This document shows, one piece after another, positions 56,103 to 64,000 of a stretch of DNA of 64,000 nucleotides. Source of the DNA: Streptomyces sp. NBC_00569 (GTDB taxonomy: Bacteria > Actinomycetota > Actinomycetes > Streptomycetales > Streptomycetaceae); NCBI RefSeq assembly GCF_036345255.1, contig NZ_CP107783.1, positions 7,991,001 through 8,055,000 of the forward strand, in the 5' to 3' direction. Positions within the stretch are counted from its first letter, which is position 1. Each line of letters begins with the position of its first letter. The notes under the pieces are model-generated. The model had not been told where the DNA came from. It saw nothing but the letters and a program-made list of their open reading frames with translations, and made no database searches. The translations under genes were made by a program, and so were the position numbers.

Positions 56103-58460
56103 TCAGAGCCCGCGGATCCGCACCGGGTACGCGGGCTCGGCCGGCCCTCCCTCGTCCTGCCGCTCCACCACCACACTGCCGCCGCTCCACCGCGAGGTAT
56201 AGCGCTGGACGTCCGGCGTCTCCCAGCCGTCACCGACGTCGGGCACGACGACACCGCCGCCGGTACGCCCCCGTGCCGGCGCCCACACCTCCAGGCACAG
56301 CCCCCCGTCGTCACCCCGCACAGGGATCACCGCGCCCGCGCGCGCGAAGACGGGAACACGGGACAACGGCGCGTCCACCAGAACCTGACCGGGCCCCTCG
56401 TGCGCCTGCCCGCTCTCCGTGTCGTACCAGCGCCCGTACGGCAGCCGCACCGCCCGCCCGTCCGCACCCGGCTCCAGGACCGGCGCCACCAACAAGGAGT
56501 CACCCAACAAGAACGCGTCCTCGCAGTCCCGCAGCGCCCTGTCCTCCGGAGCACTCCACCACACAGGCCGCACATACGGAGCACCCGTACGCCGTGCGAG
56601 ATGCGCCAGCGTCACGAAGTACGGCAGCAGCCGCCTGCGCTCGACGAGCGCCACGCGCGCGTGCCCCAGCACCTCGTCACCGAACTCCCACGGCTCCCGA
56701 CGCCCCGCCCGCAGCGCCGCATGCGTACGGAACAGCGGCAGATACGCACCCAGCTGGAACCACCGCAGATACAGCTCCGGAGACGGCTCCCCGTCGAACC
56801 CGCCCACGTCCGGCCCCGAGTACGGCACTCCGCACAGCCCGAGCCCGATCACCAGGGACAACGACGCGCGCAAACCGGGCCACCCTGTGGCAACATCCCC
56901 CGACCACGTCCCTCCGTAGCGCTGCATCCCCGCCCAGCCCGAGCGAGAGAACAGGAACGGCCGCTCCTGGGGCCGCAGTTCACGCAGCCCCTCGTGGCCG
57001 GCGCGCGCCATGCACAGCCCGTACACGTTGTGCGCCTCCCGATGGTCGCCGCCCCGCCCCTCCAGGGAGTGCCGTGCCGAGCGGGGCAGCGTCGGGTCAC
57101 CGAACGCGGCGAACGACGCCGGCTCGTTCATGTCGTGCCAGAACCCCGAGAACCCCTGGGCGAGCCGCTCCTCGTACAGACCGCCCCACCACTTGCGCAC
57201 GGCGTGATCGGTGAAGTCGGGGTACACGGACTCACCCGGCCACACCACGCCGCGCACCGGCTTCCCCCCCGCGTCCTTCACGAAGGCGTCAGCGGACGCT
57301 CCCGCGTCGTACACAGCGTTCCCCGCCTCCGCCTTGATCGCGGGGTCGACGATCGACACCAGCCGCACACCGTCCCGGCGAAGGTCCTCGGCGAGCCGCG
57401 GGAGCCCCGGATACGTCTCCTGGTCGACCGTGAACACCTGGAACGCGTCGAGATGATCGATGTCCAGATGCACCGCGTCGAGCGGAAGCCCCCGCTCCCG
57501 GTAGCCCGCGACGATCCGCCGCACCTCGTTGCCCCCGCCGAAGCCCCAGCGCGCGTGCTGATGCCCGAGCGCCCAGGCCGGCGGCAGCGCGGGCGCGCCG
57601 GTCAGCGACGCCCACGCGCGCAGCACGCGCGCGGGGGCACCCACCATGACCCAGCAGCGCAGCGGACCGCCCTCCATCCGGACCTCGCACGTCCCGGCGC
57701 GGTCATGCCCGGAACCGGCCCCCTCCTCGCCCTCCGAAAGCGTCACCGTGCCGTCCCACGAGTTGTCGTGGAACACCAGATGGGTGCCCGCGTCGGCGAC
57801 CACCATCTGCACCGGCATGGTCAGATACAGCGGATCGTCCGCCGGCCCGAACGAACCGCCCGGATCCGTGTTCCACAGCCGGTACGCGCCGTCCCGCAGC
57901 CGAGGCCCCGAGGCCCGGCCGCCCAACCCGAAGAACCGCGCGTCGGCCGCGACCTCGGACCGCTGCACCCACCGCGCCTCGCCCCCGTCCGTGGGCTCCC
58001 ACCAGCGCGGCGGCAGATCCCGCCGCAGCACCACACCGCCCGGAGTGCACACGGAGACAGCGCCGTGCCGCGACACGACGACGGTCACCCGCTCCGCCAC
58101 CACCCGCCAGCCGCCGTCCTTGTCCGGCTCCAGGACAGCCCGCGGATCCGGCTGCGGACACGAACCCGCCAGCGCGTACGACGGCTCCGGGTCCGCCCCG
58201 TCCCAGCCCCAGAAGACCGCACCCGTCACCGTCACCGTGATCCGCAGACCGGACCGCGTGAACCGGACGACGCCACCACCGGGCGCCGGCTCGGCCCCCG
58301 TCACCGGACCCGGCACCCGCGCCCGCTCCGGCCCTCTGCGCCGCAGACCCACCGCATCGGTCCGCCTCCTGCGCCACGAGGACCGCAGCGTCCGCAAACC
58401 CTGGACCGCACCCACCAAGCCGACCGCCCTCACCGCGCGTACCAGGTCACGACCGTTCAT
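56103..58460 (-). CDS. Glycoside hydrolase family 31 (alpha-glucosidase)
   Basis: A 785-residue GH31 enzyme. The nucleophile is Asp443 in FWHDMNEP, and the acid/base Asp522 in TWSGDVATGW. Other family signs are LDIDHLDAFQVFTVD and SGPDVGGFDGEPSPELYLRWFQLGAYLPLFRTH. It hydrolyses terminal alpha-glucosidic bonds. The N-terminal 60 residues are basic with no signal peptide, so it is probably cytoplasmic. The start is taken as the ATG at 58460, with AGGGTGA upstream; a GTG at 58487 is possible. A small dyad at its stop (CTCTGA, loop ACGC, TCAGAG; 56093-56108) may end it and the convergent Nudix gene. Confidence 0.9.
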   Translation of the reverse strand: MNGRDLVRAVRAVGLVGAVQGLRTLRSSWRRRRTDAVGLRRRGPERARVPGPVTGAEPAPGGGVVRFTRSGLRITVTVTGAVFWGWDGADPEPSYALAGSCPQPDPRAVLEPDKDGGWRVVAERVTVVVSRHGAVSVCTPGGVVLRRDLPPRWWEPTDGGEARWVQRSEVAADARFFGLGGRASGPRLRDGAYRLWNTDPGGSFGPADDPLYLTMPVQMVVADAGTHLVFHDNSWDGTVTLSEGEEGAGSGHDRAGTCEVRMEGGPLRCWVMVGAPARVLRAWASLTGAPALPPAWALGHQHARWGFGGGNEVRRIVAGYRERGLPLDAVHLDIDHLDAFQVFTVDQETYPGLPRLAEDLRRDGVRLVSIVDPAIKAEAGNAVYDAGASADAFVKDAGGKPVRGVVWPGESVYPDFTDHAVRKWWGGLYEERLAQGFSGFWHDMNEPASFAAFGDPTLPRSARHSLEGRGGDHREAHNVYGLCMARAGHEGLRELRPQERPFLFSRSGWAGMQRYGGTWSGDVATGWPGLRASLSLVIGLGLCGVPYSGPDVGGFDGEPSPELYLRWFQLGAYLPLFRTHAALRAGRREPWEFGDEVLGHARVALVERRRLLPYFVTLAHLARRTGAPYVRPVWWSAPEDRALRDCEDAFLLGDSLLVAPVLEPGADGRAVRLPYGRWYDTESGQAHEGPGQVLVDAPLSRVPVFARAGAVIPVRGDDGGLCLEVWAPARGRTGGGVVVPDVGDGWETPDVQRYTSRWSGGSVVVERQDEGGPAEPAYPVRIRGL

Positions 58461-58674
58461 GCTGTTCACCCTGTCATTGCGCGGCACACAAAGATGCGTC
58501 GTTCAACTGCCGTTCATCCGTGGTGGCAGCACATCTTCACGACACGGACTATGTGGGGCACAACCTGGTGCGGAAGTCGATCACATGGCATCGTCCCTGT
58601 CAGCCGCGTCACGCGCACACACCGGCCCGTGCGCGGGACCGACGCACACCACGCGTACATCCGGGAGCCGCCCC

Positions 58675-60651
58675 ATGCCGTCAGCCGCGAATCCGACGCC
58701 GCTCTGGAAGCCCGACGAGGAATTCATCGCCGAGGCGCAGATCACGCGCTTCCAGGCCTGGGCGTCCGAACACCACGGAGCCCCCGCCGACGGCGGTTAC
58801 GAAGCACTGCACCGCTGGTCGGTGACCGAACTGGACACGTTCTGGAAGGCCGTCGCCGACTGGTTCGACATCCGGTTCACCACCCCGTACACGCGCGTGC
58901 TCGGCGACCGCGCCATGCCCGGCGCCGAATGGTTCCCCGGCGCCTCCCTGAACTACGCCGAACACGCCCTGCGCACGGCCACCGACCCCGCGCGCGCGGA
59001 CACCCCGGCCATCCTCCATGTGGACGAGACACACGAACCACGCCCCGTGACCTGGGCCGAACTGCGCCGCCAGGTCGGCTCGCTCGCCGCCGAACTGCGC
59101 GCCATCGGCGTACGCCCGGGCGACCGGGTCAGCGGCTACCTGCCGAACATCCCCGAGGCCGTCGTCGCCCTCCTCGCGACCGCGGCCGTCGGCGGCGTCT
59201 GGACGTCCTGCGCCCCGGACTTCGGCGCCCGCAGCGTCCTCGACCGCTTCCAGCAGGTCGAACCCGTCGTCCTGTTCACCGTCGACGGCTACCGCTACGG
59301 AGGCAAGGAGCACGACCGCCGCGACACGGTCGGCGAACTCCGCGCCGAACTGCCCACCCTCCGAGCGGTCGTCCACATCCCGCTGCTCGGCACGGACGCC
59401 CCCGAAGGGGCCCTCGAGTGGTCGGAGCTCACCTCAGCCGACACCGAGCCCGTCTTCGAAGCCGTCCCCTTCGACCACCCGCTGTGGGTCCTGTACTCCT
59501 CAGGCACGACCGGACTCCCCAAGGCGATCGTCCAGTCCCAGGGCGGCATCCTGATCGAGCACCTCAAACAGCTCGGCCTGCACTGCGACCTCGGCCCCGG
59601 CGACCGCTTCTTCTGGTACACGTCCACCGGCTGGATGATGTGGAACTTCCTCGCCTCCGGCCTCCTCACGGGCACCACGATCGTCGTCTACGACGGCAGC
59701 CCCGGCTACCCCGACACCGGTGCCCAATGGGCCGTCGCCGAACGCACCGGAGCCACCCTCTTCGGCACCTCGGCCGCCTACGTCATGGCCTGCCGCAAGG
59801 CCGGCGTCCACCCCTCGCGCGACCACGACCTCTCCCGTGTCAAGTGCGTTGCCACGACCGGCTCGCCCCTCCCGCCCGACGGCTTCCGCTGGCTGCACGA
59901 CGAGGTACGCGAAGACCTCTGGATCGCCTCCGTCAGCGGCGGCACGGACGTCTGCTCCTGCTTCGCCGGAGCCGTCCCGACCCTGCCCGTCCACATCGGC
60001 GAACTCCAGGCCCCCTGCCTCGGCACGGACCTCCAGTCCTGGGACCCACAGGGCAAGCCGCTCATCGACGAGGTCGGTGAACTCGTCGTCACCAACCCCA
60101 TGCCCTCGATGCCGATCCGCTTCTGGAACGACCCCGACGGCAGCCGCTACCACGACAGTTACTTCGACACCTACCCCGGCGTCTGGCGGCACGGAGACTG
60201 GATCACCCTCACCTCCCGCGGCTCGGTCGTGATCCACGGCCGCTCGGACTCCACCCTGAACCGCCAGGGCGTCCGTATGGGATCGGCCGACATCTACGAG
60301 GCCGTCGAACGCCTCCCCGAAATCCGCGAGTCCCTCGTCATCGGCCTCGAACAGCCCGACGGCGGCTACTGGATGCCTCTGTTCGTCCACCTCGCACCGG
60401 GCGCCGCACTCGACGACGACCTCCGCGCCCGCATCAAGCAGACCATCCGCGACAGCCTCTCCCCGCGCCACATCCCCGACGAGATCATCGAAGCCCCCGG
60501 CGTCCCGCACACCCTCACCGGCAAGCGCATCGAGGTCCCCGTCAAGCGCCTCCTCCAAGGCACACCCCTGGAAAAGGCCGTCAACCTCGGCTCGGTCGAC
60601 AGCGTCGAACTCCTGCGTTTCTACGAGGACATCGCCCGCAACCGCCCCTGA
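58675..60651 (+). CDS. aacS: Acetoacetyl-CoA synthetase
   Basis: A 658-residue acyl-CoA synthetase. The N-terminus (LWKPDEEFIAEAQITRFQAW, then WSVTELDTFWKAVADWFDI) and ASVSGGTDVCSCFAG identify acetoacetate-CoA ligase. The AMP-binding P-loop is LYSSGTTGLPKAIVQS, and the late region has HGRSDSTLNRQGVRMGSADIYEAVE. It activates acetoacetate to acetoacetyl-CoA. The ATG at 58675 has GGGAG nine bases upstream. Divergent from the GH31 gene across 214 bases. Confidence 0.93.
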   Translation: MPSAANPTPLWKPDEEFIAEAQITRFQAWASEHHGAPADGGYEALHRWSVTELDTFWKAVADWFDIRFTTPYTRVLGDRAMPGAEWFPGASLNYAEHALRTATDPARADTPAILHVDETHEPRPVTWAELRRQVGSLAAELRAIGVRPGDRVSGYLPNIPEAVVALLATAAVGGVWTSCAPDFGARSVLDRFQQVEPVVLFTVDGYRYGGKEHDRRDTVGELRAELPTLRAVVHIPLLGTDAPEGALEWSELTSADTEPVFEAVPFDHPLWVLYSSGTTGLPKAIVQSQGGILIEHLKQLGLHCDLGPGDRFFWYTSTGWMMWNFLASGLLTGTTIVVYDGSPGYPDTGAQWAVAERTGATLFGTSAAYVMACRKAGVHPSRDHDLSRVKCVATTGSPLPPDGFRWLHDEVREDLWIASVSGGTDVCSCFAGAVPTLPVHIGELQAPCLGTDLQSWDPQGKPLIDEVGELVVTNPMPSMPIRFWNDPDGSRYHDSYFDTYPGVWRHGDWITLTSRGSVVIHGRSDSTLNRQGVRMGSADIYEAVERLPEIRESLVIGLEQPDGGYWMPLFVHLAPGAALDDDLRARIKQTIRDSLSPRHIPDEIIEAPGVPHTLTGKRIEVPVKRLLQGTPLEKAVNLGSVDSVELLRFYEDIARNRP

Positions 60652-60729
60652 CCGAACCCGGTTCCCCGCCGTTGTCAGTGCCCGCGATTACTGTGAGTGA
60701 GCATTGACCTACAGCTCTCAGGGGGAACC

Positions 60730-61623
60730 ATGGCGCACACCCAGAACGCCGGCATGCGACGCGTCCTGCGCCGTGAAGTCGCGGGCATCATCGGCCTCCT
60801 CGCCGACGAACGCGACTTCACGGCGATGCGGAGCTACCGCACCTTCGCCTTCGACGACCACGGCACGTACCTCCAGCAGGTCGAGACCCTCCTCCAAGCC
60901 CTCGCCGCCCAAGGCGGACACACCACCGTCGCCCTCTTCGACCCCGAGGAGTACGCGGAGTTCTGCGCCGAGAGCGGCCTCGAACCGGACACCCCCACCA
61001 GCCGCACCCGGTTCACCGCCGAGCTGGCTGTCATGGGCGCCACCGTCCCCTACGAAGGCCAGCCCCTGGCCGACCTCCTGCCCCACCTGGTCGACGAAGC
61101 CGTCCGACAGGCCACTTGGGAGTACGCCTCGTCCGTCCTCGCCCGGATCGGAGTGTGCGGCGCCTGCGGCCGGGACATCGGAAGGGACGCCTTCGCCCGC
61201 GCCTCGTTCCTGCTGACGCGGGTCCTCGACACGGCAGGCATCGGCGCCCACCACCTCGTGTGCAGCGTCCCCACCGACACCGAATCACTGCTGTCGGTGC
61301 TCCACGTCGACCGCTACACAGAGGACGGCACACGACTGGACGAGAAGGAGGCGCTCGAGTTCACCACGGTCCTGGCCCTCGGCCTCGCCACCGCAAGCCC
61401 GGGCGGCCTGGTCATGCGCACCACCACCCCGGACAGGGACGACCGCGTCCAGGGCTGGCGCCTGCGCGACGAACGCCTGCTCCCCCTCACCGCGGCGGAA
61501 GTCTTCGACGCCTACTGCACCGACGCCCAGTCCGGCGACCTCGTCGCACCCGAGTCCGGCGTCGACTACTGCGCGGCACCCGACCTCGGAGACACCGGCC
61601 CCGAGGGCGGGCACACCCACTGA
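60730..61623 (+). CDS. Conserved protein of unknown function
   Basis: A 297-residue soluble protein that I cannot assign to a named family. The start (RRVLRREVAGIIGLLADERDFTAMRSYRTFAFDDH) and HTTVALFDPEEYAEFCAE look well folded. A CGACGRD segment near residue 152 could hold a partial metal site. From memory, a gene like this sits beside ptsI in S. coelicolor. The ATG at 60730 has AGGGGGA upstream. Convergent with ptsI, with a strong hairpin between. Confidence 0.7.
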   Translation: MAHTQNAGMRRVLRREVAGIIGLLADERDFTAMRSYRTFAFDDHGTYLQQVETLLQALAAQGGHTTVALFDPEEYAEFCAESGLEPDTPTSRTRFTAELAVMGATVPYEGQPLADLLPHLVDEAVRQATWEYASSVLARIGVCGACGRDIGRDAFARASFLLTRVLDTAGIGAHHLVCSVPTDTESLLSVLHVDRYTEDGTRLDEKEALEFTTVLALGLATASPGGLVMRTTTPDRDDRVQGWRLRDERLLPLTAAEVFDAYCTDAQSGDLVAPESGVDYCAAPDLGDTGPEGGHTH

Positions 61624-61629
61624 AACGAC

Positions 61630-61666
61630 CGTGGGGCGCTCCACCACGAAGGTGAAGCGCCCCACG
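61630..61666. terminator. Bidirectional terminator before ptsI
   Basis: CGTGGGGCGCT pairs with AGCGCCCCACG (11 base pairs), with an inner CACC/GGTG extension, between convergent genes. Confidence 0.8.
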
Positions 61667-61685
61667 ACAACGAACCGGCTTCCGG

Positions 61686-63356
61686 CTACTCGCCGGACAG
61701 CACCGCCTGAGCGGCCTTGCGGGCCTCCTCGGCGGAGTCCGCGGCGCGCGCGGCCGAGGCAGCACGCTCGCACTGAGCCAGCGTGTACTTGCCGAGCGCC
61801 GTCCGCACGTAAGGAATCGACGCCGCACCCATGGAAAGGGAGGTGACGCCCAGACCGGTCAGGACGCACGCGAGCAGCGGGTCGGACGCGGCCTCACCGC
61901 AGACACCGCAGCTCTTGCCCTCGGCCCTCGCCGCGTCCGCGGACAGCGCGACCAGGTCGAGCAGCGCGGGCTGCCACGGGTCCTGAAGCCGGGACACCGC
62001 ACCGACCTGCCGGTCAGCGGCGAACGTGTACTGCGCGAGGTCATTGGTCCCCAAGGAAAGGAACTCGACCTCCTGAAGGATCGAACGCGCCCGCAGAGCG
62101 GCCGACGGAATCTCGACCATCGCACCGAACTTCGCCTCGAGGCCCGCCTCACGGCACGCGTCCGCGAAGGCCTTGGCGTCGGCACGGTCGGCGACCATCG
62201 GCGCCATGACCTCGAGGTAGACCGGCAGCCCCTCAACAGCCTTGGCCAGCGCGGTCAGCTGCGTACGCAGAACCTCGGGGTGCTCGAGAAGGGAACGCAG
62301 ACCACGCACACCCAGAGCCGGGTTCGGCTCGTCGGCGGGCGTCAGGAAGTCCAGCGGCTTGTCCGCACCGGCGTCGAGGACGCGCACCACGACGCGACCC
62401 TCGGGGAACGCCTCGAGAACCTTCCGGTACGCCTCGACCTGCTTCTCCTCGGAAGGAGCCCTGCTGCTGTCGTCAAGGAAGAGGAACTCGGTACGGAAGA
62501 GACCGACACCCTCGGCACCGGCCTCGACCGCGGCCGGCACGTCGGCCGGACCGCCGACGTTGGCCAGCAGCGGGACCTTGTGACCGTCGGACGTCGCACC
62601 CGGACCGGACGACGCGGCCAGCGCGGCCTTCCGCGCGGCGGAAGCGGCCTCCAGCTCGGCCCGCTTCTCCGAACTCGGGTCGACGAAGATGTCGCCGGTG
62701 CTGCCGTCGACAGCGATCACCGTGCCCTCGGCGAGCTCACCCGCGCCGGGCAGCGCGACCACGGCCGGCACTCCGAGCGCCCGCGCCAGAATCGCGCTGT
62801 GACTGGTCGGCCCGCCCTCCTCGGTGACGAAACCGAGGACGAGCGTCGGGTCGAGCAGCGCCGTGTCCGCGGGCGCGAGGTCCCGCGCGATCAGCACGTA
62901 AGGCTTGTCGCTGTCCGGGACACCCGGCATAGGCACCCCGAGCAGCCGCGCCACGATCCGGTTCCGCACGTCGTCCAGGTCGGCGACCCGACCCGCGAGG
63001 TACTCACCGGCTCCGGCCAGCAACGCCCGATAAGACGCGAAGGCGTCGTACACCGCACGCTCCGCCGTGCTGCCGACCGCGATACGGCGGTCGACATCGG
63101 CCATGAGCTCCGGGTCCTGCGCCATCATGGCCTGGGCCTCGAGCACGTGCTGTGCCTCGCCACCGGCCAGATTGCCGCGTGCAATCAGATCGGCCGCCAC
63201 AGCTTCCACGGCCTGACGGGCGCGCCCCTGCTCGCGCTCCGCGTCCTCCGTCGGAATCTGCTTGGCCGGCGGCTCGAGAACCGCCGTCCCCATGTGCCGA
63301 ACCTCGCCGATCGCCACACCGTGGCTCACGCCGACGCCTCGCAGCGTTGTCTCCAT
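61686..63356 (-). CDS. ptsI: PTS enzyme I
   Basis: A 556-residue phosphoenolpyruvate-protein phosphotransferase. The phosphorylated residue is His186 in GGPTSHSAILARALG; the PEP domain shows GVGLFRTEFLF, LSLGTNDLAQYTFAADR and the active Cys in CGVCGEAASDP. It passes phosphate from PEP to HPr. GGTGAG lies just before the ATG at 63356. It follows crr by 74 bases, the usual Streptomyces crr-ptsI operon. Confidence 0.96.
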   Translation of the reverse strand: METTLRGVGVSHGVAIGEVRHMGTAVLEPPAKQIPTEDAEREQGRARQAVEAVAADLIARGNLAGGEAQHVLEAQAMMAQDPELMADVDRRIAVGSTAERAVYDAFASYRALLAGAGEYLAGRVADLDDVRNRIVARLLGVPMPGVPDSDKPYVLIARDLAPADTALLDPTLVLGFVTEEGGPTSHSAILARALGVPAVVALPGAGELAEGTVIAVDGSTGDIFVDPSSEKRAELEAASAARKAALAASSGPGATSDGHKVPLLANVGGPADVPAAVEAGAEGVGLFRTEFLFLDDSSRAPSEEKQVEAYRKVLEAFPEGRVVVRVLDAGADKPLDFLTPADEPNPALGVRGLRSLLEHPEVLRTQLTALAKAVEGLPVYLEVMAPMVADRADAKAFADACREAGLEAKFGAMVEIPSAALRARSILQEVEFLSLGTNDLAQYTFAADRQVGAVSRLQDPWQPALLDLVALSADAARAEGKSCGVCGEAASDPLLACVLTGLGVTSLSMGAASIPYVRTALGKYTLAQCERAASAARAADSAEEARKAAQAVLSGE

Positions 63357-63430
63357 CTCACCGTCTCCGATAATGCGGCGGGCCCAGCCGCCGCGGTGGT
63401 TGACCTGCATGCCGCCAGCGACGGCCCGCG

Positions 63431-63880
63431 TCACTTCCAGCTGAACAGTGCGTCGCCGGACTTGACGTCGCCGTCCTCGATCACTTCGGAGAGGGACTCG
63501 GCGGTGGCCTCGAGGGCAACGATCGGGCAGATGGGGGACTTGCCGGCAGCTTCGACGGCCGCCGGGTCCCAGCGCACCATCTCCTGACCGCGCTGCACGG
63601 TGTCGCCCTTGTTGACGAGCAGCTCGAAGCCCTCGCCGTTGAGCTGCACGGTGTCGATGCCCAGGTGCGTCAGGACGCCGTGACCCTGCCCGTCCACTAC
63701 TACATAGGCGTGAGGGTGGAGAGAGACGACGATGCCGTCGACGGGCGCGACGGCAGCCGAGGGCTCACGCACCGGGTCGATGGCGGTGCCGGGACCGACC
63801 ATCGCACCGGAGAAGACCGGGTCAGGAACGGCGGTGAGTCCAATGGCGCGTCCGGCGAGCGGGGACGTCACACTGGTCAT
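63431..63880 (-). CDS. crr: PTS enzyme IIA, glucose family (IIA-Crr)
   Basis: A 149-residue IIA-Glc protein. The phosphorylated His72 is in VLTHLGIDTVQLNGEGF, and the second conserved His is in SLHPHAYVVVDGQGHG. In Streptomyces this IIA serves N-acetylglucosamine and related sugars. The upstream 120 bases to the window edge show no clear DasR site; it may lie beyond the window. Operon with ptsI. Confidence 0.95.
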   Translation of the reverse strand: MTSVTSPLAGRAIGLTAVPDPVFSGAMVGPGTAIDPVREPSAAVAPVDGIVVSLHPHAYVVVDGQGHGVLTHLGIDTVQLNGEGFELLVNKGDTVQRGQEMVRWDPAAVEAAGKSPICPIVALEATAESLSEVIEDGDVKSGDALFSWK

Positions 63881-64000
63881 GGCAAGCCTCCCAGGGGTGG
63901 AGATTGATGGTCACCGTCACTGCCTGTCCCGGACGGCGTACCGTTTCAGAAGCGTAAGTCATAAAAAGTCCCGGTTCCCCATGGGAGGTACCGGTTGGCT

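Noticed and set aside
56400..60080. A 1226-codon plus-strand open frame across the GH31 and aacS genes
   Set aside because: It is an out-of-frame shadow of both genes, rich in Arg and Pro, with no domain.
63881..64000. DasR (dre) operator upstream of crr
   Set aside because: No TCTAGA-centred palindrome of the dre type is visible up to the window edge. The site, if present, lies further upstream.

Overview
The window is actinomycete chromosome of Streptomyces type. It has very high GC, strong G/C bias at third codon positions, GTG and TTG starts, many 4-base ATGA overlaps, and lineage markers: rbpA, the sporulation pair smeA-sffA, a conservon (cvnABCD), mycothiol-dependent formaldehyde oxidation and crr-ptsI. 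From memory, the gene order from ppm1-fxsA-rbpA through smeA-sffA to aacS, ptsI and crr resembles the core chromosome of S. coelicolor. If so, this is a conserved backbone with several accessory blocks. I saw no rRNA or tRNA gene, prophage, intact transposase or CRISPR array.

Layout. 1-10 kb: end of an amidohydrolase gene, a gap with a possible gene remnant, ppm1, fxsA, a strong two-sided terminator, rbpA with a clear SigR-type promoter, an MFS transporter, gdpD, a yczE-type membrane protein divergent from its MocR-type regulator, then sffA-smeA. 10-15.5 kb: ankyrin and HEAT-repeat proteins and a coupled operon of two glycosyltransferases and an SGNH hydrolase. 15.5-17.7 kb: a wrecked 5-oxoproline (pxp) operon, in which an MFS transporter is cut short and joined out of frame to pxpC, beside an intact GntR-FCD regulator and a perfect palindromic operator. 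17.8-25.1 kb: a three-gene MukF/MukE/MukB-like (Wadjet/Mks-like) SMC operon with no nuclease gene.

25.2-39.3 kb: a choline-to-glycine catabolic island. BetA, BetB, a transporter, a Rieske betaine demethylase, dimethylglycine oxidase and sarcosine oxidase form one leftward run with S-(hydroxymethyl)mycothiol dehydrogenase and an MBL hydrolase, which would clear the formaldehyde made by each demethylation. An IclR regulator and, divergently, a Rieske ferredoxin and its reductase complete it. The regulator gene region and the head of the leftward run carry copies of one bipartite motif. A MITE-like element has inserted at the end of the sarcosine oxidase gene.

39.4-48.3 kb: a conservon whose cvnC and cvnD are split by a 3.65-kb ATP-dependent 5-oxoprolinase/hydantoinase gene that overlaps cvnD by 20 bases. 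48.4-64 kb: glpK-glpF, an EAL-CBS-GGDEF protein with degenerate active sites, a thiolase/DUF35 pair, a VanX-like dipeptidase, a Nudix hydrolase, a GH31 glucosidase, acetoacetyl-CoA synthetase, a conserved unknown, and ptsI-crr.

Most notable: (1) the nuclease-less MukBEF-like operon, whose ATPase has an unusual P-loop and Walker B; (2) the conservon split by a 5-oxoprolinase gene; (3) the pxp deletion scar, which together with (2) suggests replacement of one 5-oxoprolinase by another; (4) the self-contained betaine demethylation and formaldehyde disposal island with its candidate operator.
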